Assembly: GCF_004793765.1 (NCBI RefSeq) | Contig: NZ_SRYM01000011.1 | Location: 1-64,000, forward strand | Source: Parabacteroides distasonis | GTDB lineage: Bacteria; Bacteroidota; Bacteroidia; Bacteroidales; Tannerellaceae | DNA length: 64,000 nt | Direction of reading: 5' to 3' | In this document: positions 15,308 through 24,996 of the stretch, one piece after another | Position numbering within the stretch: the first letter of the stretch is position 1 | How the letters are laid out: each line of letters begins with the position of its first letter | Program-made: the position numbers and the translations under genes | The notes under the pieces: generated by a model | The model's input: only the letters and a program-made list of their open reading frames with translations | What the model was told of the DNA's origin: nothing | Database searches by the model: none

Positions 15308-16171
15308 ATGAAGACAGTTTTGGTAACCGGAGCGAACGGTCAATTGGGAAGTTCTATCCACGCTCGTATCAGCCAGTATCCCGGCTATAATTTTCTTTTT
15401 ACGGATATAGATACGTTGGATATTTGCGACAAGGAGGCCGTCCGGAAATATGTCTTGGAAAATGATGTTCAATATGTCATGAATTGCGCCGCTTATACGG
15501 CGGTGGATAAAGCGGAGGAGCATGAGGATTTGTGTATGCGCATCAACCGGGATGCGGTACGGAACTTAGGTGAGGCCGCTCATGCCGTGGGTGCGAAGGT
15601 GATTCATGTATCTACAGATTATGTGTTCGATGGAACGAGTTGCCGTCCTTATCTGGAAAGCGATGCGACTTGCCCTGTTTCCGTATATGGACGTACGAAA
15701 CTGGCGGGAGAGCAGGTCTTGATGGAGGTGTGTCCGGATTCCGTGATTATCCGTACGGCTTGGTTGTATTCCGAGTATGGAAACAATTTTATGAAGACGG
15801 TATTGCGTTTGGGAAAGGAGCGGGATGAGTTGCGTTTCATATTCGACCAAGTGGGTACGCCTACTTATGCCGGAGATTTAGCGGTCGCTATGCTTACCGT
15901 GCTGGAACGTGCCGAGGCGGGTAAATTTATACCGGGTATCTATCATTTCTCGGACGAGGGGGTGTGTAGCTGGTATGATTTTACGGTAAAGATCTTGCAA
16001 ATAGCAGGCCTGGATAACCGGGTGATTCCCATAGAGACCAAGGATTATCCGACACCAGCCAGCCGACCACATTATAGCGTGTTGAACAAAGGTAAGATAA
16101 AAAGTGCGTATGGACTGACGATTCCCCATTGGGAGACTAGCTTGACCTACTGCATGAATAACAAAGTGTAA
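15308..16171 (+). CDS. rfbD: dTDP-4-dehydrorhamnose reductase
   Basis: RfbD reduces dTDP-4-dehydro-L-rhamnose with NAD(P)H to dTDP-L-rhamnose, the last step of rhamnose donor synthesis for surface glycans. The 287-residue length fits. The Rossmann motif GANGQLGSS is at residues 7-15, [12 protein letters not shown] is the usual catalytic Ser/Thr strand, and YGRTK carries the YxxxK pair of short-chain dehydrogenases. rfbA, rfbB and rfbC are not beside it, so the rest of the pathway is encoded elsewhere. It sits 20 bases before prfC. Confidence 0.93.
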   Translation: MKTVLVTGANGQLGSSIHARISQYPGYNFLFTDIDTLDICDKEAVRKYVLENDVQYVMNCAAYTAVDKAEEHEDLCMRINRDAVRNLGEAAHAVGAKVIHVSTDYVFDGTSCRPYLESDATCPVSVYGRTKLAGEQVLMEVCPDSVIIRTAWLYSEYGNNFMKTVLRLGKERDELRFIFDQVGTPTYAGDLAVAMLTVLERAEAGKFIPGIYHFSDEGVCSWYDFTVKILQIAGLDNRVIPIETKDYPTPASRPHYSVLNKGKIKSAYGLTIPHWETSLTYCMNNKV

Positions 16172-16191
16172 CTGATAACATATATAATAGA

Positions 16192-17772
16192 ATGAGCCAG
16201 TATTCAGAAGAGATTGAAAGAAGAAGAACGTTTGCCATAATCAGCCACCCGGATGCCGGTAAGACTACGCTTACCGAGAAATTATTGTTATTTGGTGGCG
16301 CTATCCATGTAGCGGGAGCGGTGAAGTCTAATAAAATCAAGAAGACTGCCACGTCCGACTGGATGGAGATTGAGAAGCAACGCGGTATCTCCGTAGCTAC
16401 CTCCGTAATGGCTTTTGATTATTCCGATCATAAGATTAATATCTTGGATACACCGGGCCACCAAGATTTCGCCGAGGATACGTTCCGTACCTTGACGGCG
16501 GTGGATAGCGTTATTATCGTAATCGATATCGCCAAGGGAGTAGAGGCGCAGACTCGTAAGTTGATGGAGGTTTGTCGTATGCGTAAGACTCCGGTGATCG
16601 TTTTTGTCAACAAGATGGACCGTGATGGTAAAGATCCTTTTGATTTGCTGGATGAGATAGAAGAAGAATTACAGATAAAGGTACGCCCATTGAGCTGGCC
16701 GATCGATATGGGACAACGTTTCCGGGGCGTATACAATATTTTCGAGCAGAAACTGAACCTATATACCCCGAGTAAGCAATATGTGACGGAGAATGTGGAA
16801 TTCAAGGATATCACAAGTCCGGATCTCGAGACTTATATTGATCCTACGCAAGCTGCAAAGCTTCGTGAGGATGTAGAGTTGATAGAGGGGGTTTATCCCG
16901 AATTTGATGTAAATACGTATTTGGATGGGGATATCGCTCCAGTATTCTTTGGTTCCGCTCTGAATAACTTCGGCGTGAAAGAGCTATTGGATTGCTTTAT
17001 TCGTATCGCTCCCTCGCCGCGTCCGATCCATGCGGTAGAGCGTGTGGTAGACCCGAATGAGGATAATTTCACCGGCTTCATTTTCAAGATCCATGCGAAT
17101 ATGGACCCGAACCATCGCAGTTGTATCGCTTTCGTAAAGATTTGCTCCGGTCGTTTTGAGCGTAACGCGAACTATAAGCATGTACGCTTCGGTAAGATGA
17201 TGCGTTTCAGTAGCCCGACGGCTTTCATGGCTCAGAAGAAAGAAGTGGTGGATGAGGCGTTTGCGGGTGATATTATCGGTTTGCCGGATACCGGGAACTT
17301 TAAGATAGGGGATACGTTGACTTCCGGAGAGGAATTGCATTTCAAGGGATTGCCGAGCTTCTCGCCCGAGATGTTCAAATATATAGAGAACGCCGATCCG
17401 ATGAAGGCAAAGCAATTGAACAAGGGTATCGAGCAATTGATGGACGAGGGTGTAGCCCAGTTGTTTACCAATCAGTTCAATGGCCGGAAGATTATCGGTA
17501 CGGTGGGACAATTGCAGTTTGAGGTTATTCAATACCGCCTGTTGCATGAGTATGCCGCTCAATGTAAATGGGAGCCGATCAGCCTATACAAGGCTTGCTG
17601 GATCGAGAGTGATAACCAACAGGCATTGGAGAATTTCAAGAAACGTAAGGCGCAATATATGGCGTTGGATAAGGAAGGCCGTGATGTTTATTTAGCGGAT
17701 TCCGGCTATGTATTGATGATGGCCCAACAGGATTTTCCGGATATTAAGTTCCATTTTACATCAGAGTTCTAA
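16192..17772 (+). CDS. prfC: Peptide chain release factor 3
   Basis: RF3 is the GTPase that recycles RF1 and RF2 from the ribosome after termination. The 526-residue protein has G1 SHPDAGKTT near residue 18, G3 DTPGHQDF and G4 NKMDRDG, with [10 protein letters not shown] as switch I. The RF3-type C-terminal domain follows to the end. Length and order match the family (529 in E. coli). It is followed after one base by apbE. Confidence 0.96.
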   Translation: MSQYSEEIERRRTFAIISHPDAGKTTLTEKLLLFGGAIHVAGAVKSNKIKKTATSDWMEIEKQRGISVATSVMAFDYSDHKINILDTPGHQDFAEDTFRTLTAVDSVIIVIDIAKGVEAQTRKLMEVCRMRKTPVIVFVNKMDRDGKDPFDLLDEIEEELQIKVRPLSWPIDMGQRFRGVYNIFEQKLNLYTPSKQYVTENVEFKDITSPDLETYIDPTQAAKLREDVELIEGVYPEFDVNTYLDGDIAPVFFGSALNNFGVKELLDCFIRIAPSPRPIHAVERVVDPNEDNFTGFIFKIHANMDPNHRSCIAFVKICSGRFERNANYKHVRFGKMMRFSSPTAFMAQKKEVVDEAFAGDIIGLPDTGNFKIGDTLTSGEELHFKGLPSFSPEMFKYIENADPMKAKQLNKGIEQLMDEGVAQLFTNQFNGRKIIGTVGQLQFEVIQYRLLHEYAAQCKWEPISLYKACWIESDNQQALENFKKRKAQYMALDKEGRDVYLADSGYVLMMAQQDFPDIKFHFTSEF

Positions 17773-17773
17773 T

Positions 17774-18781
17774 ATGAAAAGTCGATTCTCCATCCTTTGC
17801 TTACTTGTTAATATCTTGTTGATAAGTTGTGAACAGGCTCCCCAATACTATGAGGTATCCGGAAGGCTTCATACGCCTTATCATATTAAGTTTGAGCATA
17901 CTAAACCATTGGATAAGGAGATTGACGAGCAGTTGAAATATTTCTACCGGCTGTTTAATGCTTTTGATTCTACTTCGGTAATCAGTCAGGTAAACCAGAA
18001 CCGTGACATACGGGTAGATACGCTCTTCCAAAAAGTCTTTAAGAAGGCACTTGAAGTGTCTGCTGAGACAAATGGGGCCTACGACGTGACTTGCGCCCCG
18101 TTGATCAACCTTTGGGGGTTTGGCTTCAGCCGGAAGGATAGCGTAACCCCTGCCTATATCGACAGTGTCCGTCAGTTTATCGGTTTTCAGAAAGTTCGTT
18201 TAGAAGAGGATCGCATCGTGAAGGACGATCCTCGCTTAATGATGAACTTTTCTTCTTTGGCGGATGGAACGGTTTGCGATATGATAGCTCAGATGCTGGA
18301 GAAGAAAGGGGTCCGTAATTATTTGGTGGAGTTTGGTGGCGAGATGCGTGTGAAAGGCGTGAATCCCTCGGGCGTGGATTGGCGCTTAGGGATCACGAAG
18401 CCTACGGATGACGCTGCCGGCATGAATCAAGAACTCGAGCAGATCGTTAGCTTCCCGAAACCATTAGGAATGGCTACATCAGGTAATTATCGTAATTTTT
18501 ATATAAAGGATGGACGTAAATACGCCCATACGATCGATCCCCGTGAAGGTTGCCCTGTACAGCGGGATATCCTTAGCGCTACGATTGTCGCCCCGGATGC
18601 CATGACCGCTGATGCGTATGCTACCGCATTTATGGTCTTAGGTTCGGAGGAGGCTAAATCCTTATGCGCTAAAGTGCCCGGCCTTGACTATTTTATTATT
18701 TGTTCCGATTCGATAGGAGACGGGTATCATCCGGAATACTCTGAGGGCTTTCGTCAATATCTGGTGACTGCCGATAAGTAA
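17774..18781 (+). CDS. apbE: FAD:protein FMN transferase (ApbE) lipoprotein
   Basis: ApbE attaches FMN covalently to Thr residues of membrane proteins such as the NQR or RNF subunits in the periplasm. The 335-residue protein has a lipoprotein signal ending LLISC (Cys 19). Family motifs include AYDVTCAPLINLWGFG, NFSSLADGTVCDMIA, the FGGEMRVKG segment, ATSGNYRNFY, HTIDPREG and the DAMTADAYATAFMVLG stretch near the end. It follows prfC by one base and is probably co-transcribed. Confidence 0.92.
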   Translation: MKSRFSILCLLVNILLISCEQAPQYYEVSGRLHTPYHIKFEHTKPLDKEIDEQLKYFYRLFNAFDSTSVISQVNQNRDIRVDTLFQKVFKKALEVSAETNGAYDVTCAPLINLWGFGFSRKDSVTPAYIDSVRQFIGFQKVRLEEDRIVKDDPRLMMNFSSLADGTVCDMIAQMLEKKGVRNYLVEFGGEMRVKGVNPSGVDWRLGITKPTDDAAGMNQELEQIVSFPKPLGMATSGNYRNFYIKDGRKYAHTIDPREGCPVQRDILSATIVAPDAMTADAYATAFMVLGSEEAKSLCAKVPGLDYFIICSDSIGDGYHPEYSEGFRQYLVTADK

Positions 18782-18810
18782 TCGATTTATTTATAAGCTG
18801 TTAAGATGTT

Positions 18811-18902
18811 GTTCTTAGAATAGGCATTGTAAGATCTTTATGATGCCCATTCTAAGGAGCTTATAATGCCCATCGTAAGCATGCTATAATGGGCATTGTA
18901 AG
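18811..18902. repeat. Array of four 23-nt units with inverted copies, between convergent genes
   Basis: TAAG recurs at 18830, 18853, 18876 and 18899, an exact 23-base period. Each is preceded by a form of ATGCCCAT or its complement. The units pair: 18814-18827 is the inverted copy of 18843-18856 (14 bp, one mismatch), and 18860-18873 of 18889-18902 (14 bp, one mismatch). The result is two hairpins between the 3' ends of apbE and yjjG, which could stop transcription from both sides. There is no long T-run. It belongs with the arrays at 29056, 36954 and 52594. Confidence 0.7.
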
Positions 18903-18912
18903 AAAGGTCTGT

Positions 18913-19605
18913 TTATAGGATGGATTTGATCTCTTCCAGCGAGCGGACTGTATAGGTTGGGATGAAGCCTACGGCAGGTAATCCTTCTGGATTCAACCAT
19001 ATCTGGTCGATCTTGGATTGGTAAGCCCCAATGATATCAGCTTCCCAGCTATCTCCGATCATTAAGCTCTCGGACCGGCGTGAGTTCGTGTTCTTTAAGG
19101 CGAAGTCGAAAATACCTTTGTGGGGCTTTTGTATATCAGCGTCCTCGGACAGGATCATCCGTTCGAAATAAGGAGCCAAGCCTGCGTTGCTAAGTTTCTT
19201 GAATTGTACCTCACGAAATCCATTTGATAAAATAAATAACCGATAGGAAGGGCGGAGATATTCCAGTAATTCAATGGCTCCGGGCACTAATCGGGTTTTG
19301 GTGGTCGTGCGTTGCAAGAAATCATTATTTACCGATAAGACGGTTTTCTTATCCTCTATTCCTAACGGACGAAGTACGTAGAGAAATCGATCCAAGATTA
19401 AGGTTTGCCGGTCTATTTCCCCCGAACGGTACTTGGCCCATAAGTCTAGATTATGAGGCATATAAATATCGAAGAAAGCCTCGAAGGAGGCATAATACCG
19501 ATTAAAGTGGTAATCGGTATATAGCTCTTCAAGGCATTCTTTATTGTTATGGTACGTATCCCAAAGGGTATCGTCCAAATCGATAAATATACTTTTATAA
19601 ATCAT
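18913..19605 (-). CDS. yjjG: YjjG-type HAD pyrimidine nucleotidase
   Basis: The 230-residue HAD-superfamily phosphatase resembles YjjG, which dephosphorylates noncanonical pyrimidine nucleotides. Motif I is DLDDTLWD, motif II is FILSNG, and the later motifs are KPHKGIFDFAL and MIGDSWEADIIGA. It is the last gene of a minus-strand operon and its start overlaps the stop of the lipoprotein gene (TAATG). Substrate assignment within HAD phosphatases is uncertain. Confidence 0.82.
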   Translation of the reverse strand: MIYKSIFIDLDDTLWDTYHNNKECLEELYTDYHFNRYYASFEAFFDIYMPHNLDLWAKYRSGEIDRQTLILDRFLYVLRPLGIEDKKTVLSVNNDFLQRTTTKTRLVPGAIELLEYLRPSYRLFILSNGFREVQFKKLSNAGLAPYFERMILSEDADIQKPHKGIFDFALKNTNSRRSESLMIGDSWEADIIGAYQSKIDQIWLNPEGLPAVGFIPTYTVRSLEEIKSIL

Positions 19606-20477
19606 TATCCAACTTCGATCACTAAATACTTGCCTAGGCTCCAGAAAGCCTTCTCGTCATTTATTTTCAAGGTCAAGTTTCCGTCTTCATCCTCTACGAA
19701 CTCATAAGATCCTTCCGGATGATTGGATTTTAGTTTAGCCTTGCTTGCGAACAAAGGAATTTCTTTTACCTCACGGATATCGATAGAGATGAAATAATCC
19801 TTGTTGAAACCGCTCTGCAATACTTTAGATTTAGAGAACAGGCCACCACCGGATAAGATCTTCTGTTCCTTCAATTCCTTGGAAGTACCGAAACAGTAGT
19901 AAGCCGTATGAAGGGCTTTATCTTGAGCGTTCAATTTCTCGGATTGAGCGGCTGCGGTAGTAGCCAGACTTTCCACATCCTCATTCAAGGAACTTACCAT
20001 CTCGTCCAATTCTTGGATACGTACGTTCTTCTTCGCCAAATCCTCTTGCAAAGCGACAATCATCGTTGCCTTTTGATCCAGCTCGGAGGAAAGACGATCA
20101 ATCGTCTTACGTAATGCGGCGGATTGTATACCGCTTTTCTTCAATTTCTCCTCCAACAGGCTGATTTGCTCCTTGTTCTTCTTCAAGGTTTCGCTGATCA
20201 ATTGCATGTTCTGCTTGATTTGATCTCTGCGTGACAGATTTAGTTCCCCGCCGGTTTGTTGTTGGATTGTCAAATAATTCTCGGCATCACGTATAGATTG
20301 AAAATCAGATTCAATATCATTTAGAGTGGAGAGCATATCATTAAGCTCATCCGTGTTCTTCGTATTCTCAATACGTAGAGAATCGTTCTCTGCCTTTAGT
20401 TTCTTGTAATCCGCTGAATTTTGGCCACAAGAGGCCAGCATGGCTGTGCAGACACATACTAATAATACTTTCTTCAT
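19605..20477 (-). CDS. Coiled-coil lipoprotein
   Basis: From the ATG at 20477 the protein has 290 residues and a lipoprotein signal MKKVLLVCVCTAMLASC (Cys 17). An upstream in-frame ATG at 20504 would spoil the signal and overlap rsmI. Residues 25-190 are a long coiled coil with heptad-like Leu, Glu and Lys (IRIENTKNTDELNDML and on). A globular C-terminus of about 100 residues follows. It is probably periplasmic or attached to the outer membrane. No enzyme motif is seen. It lies between rsmI and yjjG in one operon. Confidence 0.7.
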   Translation of the reverse strand: MKKVLLVCVCTAMLASCGQNSADYKKLKAENDSLRIENTKNTDELNDMLSTLNDIESDFQSIRDAENYLTIQQQTGGELNLSRRDQIKQNMQLISETLKKNKEQISLLEEKLKKSGIQSAALRKTIDRLSSELDQKATMIVALQEDLAKKNVRIQELDEMVSSLNEDVESLATTAAAQSEKLNAQDKALHTAYYCFGTSKELKEQKILSGGGLFSKSKVLQSGFNKDYFISIDIREVKEIPLFASKAKLKSNHPEGSYEFVEDEDGNLTLKINDEKAFWSLGKYLVIEVG

Positions 20478-20496
20478 GTTCTTTTTGTTTGTTAAG

Positions 20497-21201
20497 TTAA
20501 ACATCTTTTTCTGTCTCTTTGTCCTTTTTTTCTTTTAAGCCTGCTAATACAATAACAATCTCACCCCTTGGTTCGTTCACGGTAAAATGCTGAATTGCTT
20601 CTTCTAAGGAGCCTCGTACGGTTTCCTCGTGCAATTTGGAGATTTCTCGGGATACTGATACTTGGCGATCTGTACCGAAAAACTCGGCGAATTGCGTCAA
20701 GGTCTTGAGCAGACGGAAAGGTGATTCATAAAAAATAATAGTCCGGTATTCCAATGCCAATTCTTTTAGCCGGGTCTGTCTTCCTTTCTTTTGAGGAAGG
20801 AACCCCTCGAAGCAGAACTTCTCATTGGGTAATCCGGACGCTACCAAGGCGGGCACGAAAGCCGTAGCTCCGGGCAGGCACTCTACGTCTACCCCTTGGC
20901 GAACACATTCCCTCACCAACATGAATCCCGGATCAGAGATGGCCGGCGTACCGGCATCAGAAACAAGGGCGATATTCTCCCCTCCCTTGATACGGGCTGC
21001 GATTTGCTCCACCGTCTTATGTTCGTTGAACTTGTGGTGGGACTGCATCTTGTTCTGTATCTCGAAATGTTTCAGCAATATGCCGGTCGTACGGGTATCC
21101 TCCGCTAAAATAACATCAGCTTCTTTTAGCACACGGATTGCCCGGAATGTCATATCCTCCAAGTTTCCAACAGGAGTTGGGACTACAGTCAATTTTGCCA
21201 T
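20497..21201 (-). CDS. rsmI: 16S rRNA (cytidine-1402-2'-O)-methyltransferase
   Basis: RsmI methylates the ribose of C1402 in the 16S rRNA decoding centre. The 234-residue protein has TPVGNLEDMTFRAIRVL at the start, the AEDTRTT motif, VSDAGTPAISDPG and PGATAFVPALVASGLP, all typical of the SAM-dependent tetrapyrrole-methylase-like fold. It is a little shorter than E. coli RsmI (286) and lacks the extra C-terminal part. It is the second gene of a minus-strand operon, 9 bases after the preceding gene. Confidence 0.93.
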   Translation of the reverse strand: MAKLTVVPTPVGNLEDMTFRAIRVLKEADVILAEDTRTTGILLKHFEIQNKMQSHHKFNEHKTVEQIAARIKGGENIALVSDAGTPAISDPGFMLVRECVRQGVDVECLPGATAFVPALVASGLPNEKFCFEGFLPQKKGRQTRLKELALEYRTIIFYESPFRLLKTLTQFAEFFGTDRQVSVSREISKLHEETVRGSLEEAIQHFTVNEPRGEIVIVLAGLKEKKDKETEKDV

Positions 21202-21210
21202 ATCGTATAA

Positions 21211-21906
21211 TTATGAGAAGCGTTTTTCCAATAGCTTGATGAAATCGGCTACGGAAGCGTCTTCTATATTCCAGTTCAACACCTTGTTCAGATAAGTGAC
21301 CGACTCCTCGTACGAGCTAAGATCGTTCAGGTCTGCGATCGCCTTATTCATTTTCTCCTCATTTCCTCCGAATAATTCCCTTCTGAAGCGGAAACGATCA
21401 TTTAAACTGAATGCCTTACGGAAATCAGAAAGATTCTTTTTCTCCAATATATCATTCAGTGAAATACTGGATTTATCCGCTAATATAGTTTTATGTGGAA
21501 TCTCTATCTCTTTCAAGGGAATTGTCTCTTGTACGATCTTTTCTTCTGGGATCACTTTTTCGACAATTGGTTCTACTACGATAGGCTCCTCAACGACCGG
21601 TTCTTGTACCTGTACGACCTCGATCGTAGGGGATACTTCCGGAGCCGGTTGCACCTCCGGCATCTGTAAAGGTTTACTTACGGGAATAGAATCGATAAGT
21701 CGTTGATGTTCCTCCATTTGTTTACGCAAAGCCTCTAACTGAAGTCCCTCCAGCGTATGAAGCTCCTTCAATACCTTGTGGGTCAACTGGAAAGTCTGGT
21801 TGAAGAAAGAGGCGGGATAAATTTCCGCGTCCCTCATTCCGGCTACCAACTTCTCCAGCTCCCTGATATCGATCAATAGATAATCTATTTTTTCCTTGTT
21901 TGCCAT
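21211..21906 (-). CDS. Hypothetical protein with a Pro/Glu/Val-rich linker
   Basis: I do not recognise this 231-residue protein beyond being Bacteroidota-like. The N-terminal 75 residues look helical (DYLLIDIRELEKLVAGMRDA). The middle, about residues 80-135, is an acidic Pro/Val/Glu repeat (VVEEPIVVEPIVEKV). The C-terminal 90 residues form a helical domain beginning ISLNDILEKKNLSDFRKAF and containing NDRFRFRRELFGG. There is no signal peptide. It leads the operon with rsmI, so a cytoplasmic role is likely. Confidence 0.65.
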   Translation of the reverse strand: MANKEKIDYLLIDIRELEKLVAGMRDAEIYPASFFNQTFQLTHKVLKELHTLEGLQLEALRKQMEEHQRLIDSIPVSKPLQMPEVQPAPEVSPTIEVVQVQEPVVEEPIVVEPIVEKVIPEEKIVQETIPLKEIEIPHKTILADKSSISLNDILEKKNLSDFRKAFSLNDRFRFRRELFGGNEEKMNKAIADLNDLSSYEESVTYLNKVLNWNIEDASVADFIKLLEKRFS

Positions 21907-21960
21907 TTCTATATGTTTTTCAGATGCTATAAATCATCCGGACATACGTATGTTTTGCAA

Positions 21961-21991
21961 CAAAAATAAGTATTTCTTGGCAATGTTGCCA
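21961..21991 (-). promoter_or_regulatory. Minus-strand -7 box next to a small hairpin
   Basis: The complement of 21961-21968 reads TATTTTTG, a fit to TAnnTTTG, 55 bases before the start of the hypothetical gene. No good -33 element is seen. TGGCAA/TTGCCA at 21978-21991 forms a 6-bp hairpin after the RecD-like gene and could end that transcript. Both calls are weak. Confidence 0.3.
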
Positions 21992-22015
21992 GTTCCGATC
22001 TTAAAATATTGTAAA

Positions 22016-23431
22016 TCATTCGACGAACTCGTCCGGTAAATTCACCAGATATAGGTGATGGGTCGCCCGGGTAAAAGCCGTGTAGAGCCACCGATAGAAA
22101 TCCTCACCAAGCATTTCTTTCGTGATATAACCGATATCGAGAAAGACATTCATCCATTGGCCTCCTTGGGCTTTATGGCAAGTTACCGCATAGGCATATT
22201 TTACTTGGACAACGTTATAATGAGGATCTACCTTCATCTTTTTCATTTTTCCCGCCTTGGTAGGAATATCCTCGTAATCTTCCAATATGGTGTAAAAGAG
22301 CTTGTCGTTTAGCTCCTTAGGGAGGGCGGGGGAGTCGGTCTGTAAAGTATCCAATAGGATTTTCAAATCGATTTCCAAATCATAATCTTGAAAACGAGCT
22401 GAGATGTCGGCAAAGTGGAAGCCATACATCTCCGTGACACGGCGTACCCGTATGACTTGAATGATCTCTCCGTTCGCTATAAAGTCCATCTCCTTGCAAT
22501 GCGCTGTCCAATAATAATTGTTCTTGGCTACCATTAAACGATCACCGGACGATAGTTCTTCTTCCCTGTATAGGATACGGTTACGTATGCCGTTATTATA
22601 AATCGTGGCTCGTTTATTCGAGCGGGAGATAATCATTGTCTCTTCCATACCATCACGGCTATAGGCGGAAGATATTTCCTCAATTAGCTCATCTCCATTG
22701 ACTTTTGTAAAGTCGGAGAAACCTTTTAATTGTAATTTCGGAAAGATCTCGACCGTGTGGTTTCGTAATGCGTCTCGTAGCCGGGTAGCGTTGAACAGGA
22801 TTCCCGAGTCCTCGCTTTGGCGTACGACTTGGGTTAACTCTATCTCCCAAACCTGTAGGTTGTAACCTCGTAATATCTCAGGATTCAAGGCGGGACTCTC
22901 CGTTTGCATTACCGGAGGAAGCTGTGCGACATCTCCCATTAGGATAAGACGGCAGTTTTCCCCGGAATAAACATATTGGATTAAATCGTCTAGCAAGCGT
23001 CCGGAACCAAAAACAAATGAATCCAACCCCTCGTTGGCGATCATAGAAGCCTCGTCGACGATAAAGAGTGTATCTTTATGTAGATTATCTGCCGGCATGA
23101 AGCCCGTCGGTTCATTGGAAAACGTCCGTTGGCGATATATTTTTTTATGAATTGTATACGCTTTTTGACCAGCGTAGCCCGAGAAAACTTTGGCTGCCCG
23201 TCCGGTTGGAGCCAATAAAAATGCTTTTTGCTTTAGTTCGTTAAGCGTTTTCACCAAAGCCCCGACCAAAGAGGTTTTTCCGGTTCCAGCGTAGCCTTTC
23301 ATCAGCAGAAGGCTGTCTGGTTGCTCAGACAAGAGAAATTCGGTAAGCGTATGAAGCGCTAAAAACTGATCATCCGTCGGTTTATAGGGGAAATTTCGTT
23401 CGATTTGCTGGCTTATGTAACTATTTATCAT
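22016..23431 (-). CDS. RecD-like superfamily 1 DNA helicase
   Basis: The 471-residue protein is a stand-alone ATP-dependent helicase of the RecD/UvrD-like superfamily. Walker A is GYAGTGKTSL (near residue 46), followed by APTGRAAKV, VDEASMI (Walker B), GDVAQLPPV (motif III), and late motifs TCHKAQGGQW and LYTAFTRATHHLYLV (motifs V and VI). It is much shorter than RecD2 (over 700) and lacks its N-terminal extension. It stands alone on the minus strand, divergent from the gene at 23525. Confidence 0.85.
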   Translation of the reverse strand: MINSYISQQIERNFPYKPTDDQFLALHTLTEFLLSEQPDSLLLMKGYAGTGKTSLVGALVKTLNELKQKAFLLAPTGRAAKVFSGYAGQKAYTIHKKIYRQRTFSNEPTGFMPADNLHKDTLFIVDEASMIANEGLDSFVFGSGRLLDDLIQYVYSGENCRLILMGDVAQLPPVMQTESPALNPEILRGYNLQVWEIELTQVVRQSEDSGILFNATRLRDALRNHTVEIFPKLQLKGFSDFTKVNGDELIEEISSAYSRDGMEETMIISRSNKRATIYNNGIRNRILYREEELSSGDRLMVAKNNYYWTAHCKEMDFIANGEIIQVIRVRRVTEMYGFHFADISARFQDYDLEIDLKILLDTLQTDSPALPKELNDKLFYTILEDYEDIPTKAGKMKKMKVDPHYNVVQVKYAYAVTCHKAQGGQWMNVFLDIGYITKEMLGEDFYRWLYTAFTRATHHLYLVNLPDEFVE

Positions 23432-23454
23432 TTTGATTGCAATAATTTTCGCTA

Positions 23455-23490
23455 TAAAGGTAGTGTATTAAATATTCTTTTTTAAATTTG
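23455..23490. promoter_or_regulatory. Divergent promoter region
   Basis: On the plus strand TAAATTTG (23483-23490) matches TAnnTTTG and lies 34 bases before the ATG at 23525. On the minus strand the complement of 23455-23462 reads TACCTTTA, one base off the consensus, 23 bases before the RecD-like start. No clear -33 elements were found. Confidence 0.4.
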
Positions 23491-23524
23491 CCGAACGAAA
23501 TAAATTCAAAAAACAATACAAACC

Positions 23525-24160
23525 ATGAAAGTTACATTAAAGATTTTATTAGCTGCCGCAGTTGTACTGCTAGGTTACATGTGCTACAAGAGCATCACTG
23601 GTCCGATAGAGTATGATGATGAGAAAGAGTTGCGTGATAATGCGATAAAAACTCGTTTGATCGAAATCCGTAAGGCTCAGATTGAGTATAAGAACATTCA
23701 TAAGACGCATGCCGGTAGTTTTGACGATTTGGAGAAGTTCCTGAACACTGAGAATCTACCGTTCTTGATCAAGGAAGGTGTATTGACGGATGAGCAGTTG
23801 GAGAAAGGTATGACAGAGGCAGAGGCCGTTAAGAAAGGTTTAATCAGACGTGATACTATGTGGGTATTGGCGAAAGATACTTTGTTGGGTAAGAATTATG
23901 ATGTAGCGGCTATGCGTTATGTACCGGGTGTTCCGGGTGAAAAGATTACTTTCAAGATGGATACGGCTACGTTGAAATCCGGTTCTGGTTATGAGATCAA
24001 AGTGTTCGCTTGTGAGGTTCCTTACAAAGAATATTTGCGTGACATGGATCCTCAGTTGACTTATAACTTGATCGACAAGGCTGAGAAACAAGGTAAATTC
24101 CCTGGAATGCGTGTAGGTTCTTTGGAAGAGATTAACAATAACGCAGGTAACTGGGAATAA
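23525..24160 (+). CDS. Membrane-anchored or secreted protein of unknown function
   Basis: The 211-residue protein starts with a hydrophobic stretch (residues 3-20, ILLAAAVVLLGYMCY), which is either an uncleaved anchor or a signal peptide. The rest is hydrophilic and would lie in the periplasm. It has the segment KAQIEYKNIHKTHAGSFDDL and ends in an Asn-rich tail (NNNAGNWE). Related proteins seem common in Bacteroidales next to DUF3822 and rsmD, but I know of no function. It starts 34 bases after a good -7 box and is probably co-transcribed with the two following genes. Confidence 0.6.
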   Translation: MKVTLKILLAAAVVLLGYMCYKSITGPIEYDDEKELRDNAIKTRLIEIRKAQIEYKNIHKTHAGSFDDLEKFLNTENLPFLIKEGVLTDEQLEKGMTEAEAVKKGLIRRDTMWVLAKDTLLGKNYDVAAMRYVPGVPGEKITFKMDTATLKSGSGYEIKVFACEVPYKEYLRDMDPQLTYNLIDKAEKQGKFPGMRVGSLEEINNNAGNWE

Positions 24161-24171
24161 TCAGTGCTCAT

Positions 24172-24996
24172 ATGACTATCAGAATTCCTGATACGTTAAC
24201 TACTGATAATTCGGAAAAGTATATAGTGTCCATCCGGCTTCGGTCGGGTGGACTTTCTTTTTCCGGGTATGATCCCTCGCTTGGAGGAAGTTTCTTTTAT
24301 CGGGAGACAGAATTCGATCGGGCGGTCTCTTTCATTTCTTCCCTTAAGGAGTTTTTCTTTGCCCATGAGTTTCTTACGTGGACTTATAAACGGGTTAACG
24401 TGATCTGTGCGTTTCCGGAATATAGCTTGGTCCCTGATAATTATTGGGGGCACGGTGAGGAAAGACGCTTATTGGATTTCAACTTCTCTACGTCGGAATT
24501 GTATTGCTTAACCGATACTTTGAAGGAACAACAGGCTAAGTTGGTGTTTGGGGTGGACGAGGAGGTTTACGAGTTTTGCTCCCGTTCTCTTTTGCATCCT
24601 TTTTTCTCCCACTGCATGACTTATCCGCTAATACTATGGACAAGGGAGAGTCGTGCTAGCTTGTCTCGGCAAATGTATGTTGTGGTAGAACGAAAGCGGA
24701 TGGATGTGGTGTGCTGCGCTCAAGGAAAACTCTTATTTGTGAACTCTTACCCGATCGATCAATCGGACGATATAGTATACTATATATTATATGTATGGAA
24801 ACAGGCGGGATTAGACCAAGAAATGGATCAGTTGCATTTTGTGGGGGAATCTTTCTTGCGAATGCGGGTTTTGGAGCGATTGCGAGCCTATTTACGCCAT
24901 GTTAAGCCGGTGGAAATCCCTTCGGAAGCCTATTTGTTGGGAACGGATGTAGCGAAAGCCCCTATGGATTTAATATCTTTATTAATATGCGAATAA
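24172..24996 (+). CDS. DUF3822 family protein
   Basis: The 274-residue protein fits the Bacteroidota DUF3822 family, which has an actin/ASKHA-like look and lies upstream of rsmD in many genomes. Segments such as LRSGGLSFSGYDP near the N-terminus and VAKAPMDLISLLI at the end fit that family. It has no signal or membrane segment. It overlaps rsmD by 10 bases. No function is known to me. Confidence 0.65.
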   Translation: MTIRIPDTLTTDNSEKYIVSIRLRSGGLSFSGYDPSLGGSFFYRETEFDRAVSFISSLKEFFFAHEFLTWTYKRVNVICAFPEYSLVPDNYWGHGEERRLLDFNFSTSELYCLTDTLKEQQAKLVFGVDEEVYEFCSRSLLHPFFSHCMTYPLILWTRESRASLSRQMYVVVERKRMDVVCCAQGKLLFVNSYPIDQSDDIVYYILYVWKQAGLDQEMDQLHFVGESFLRMRVLERLRAYLRHVKPVEIPSEAYLLGTDVAKAPMDLISLLICE

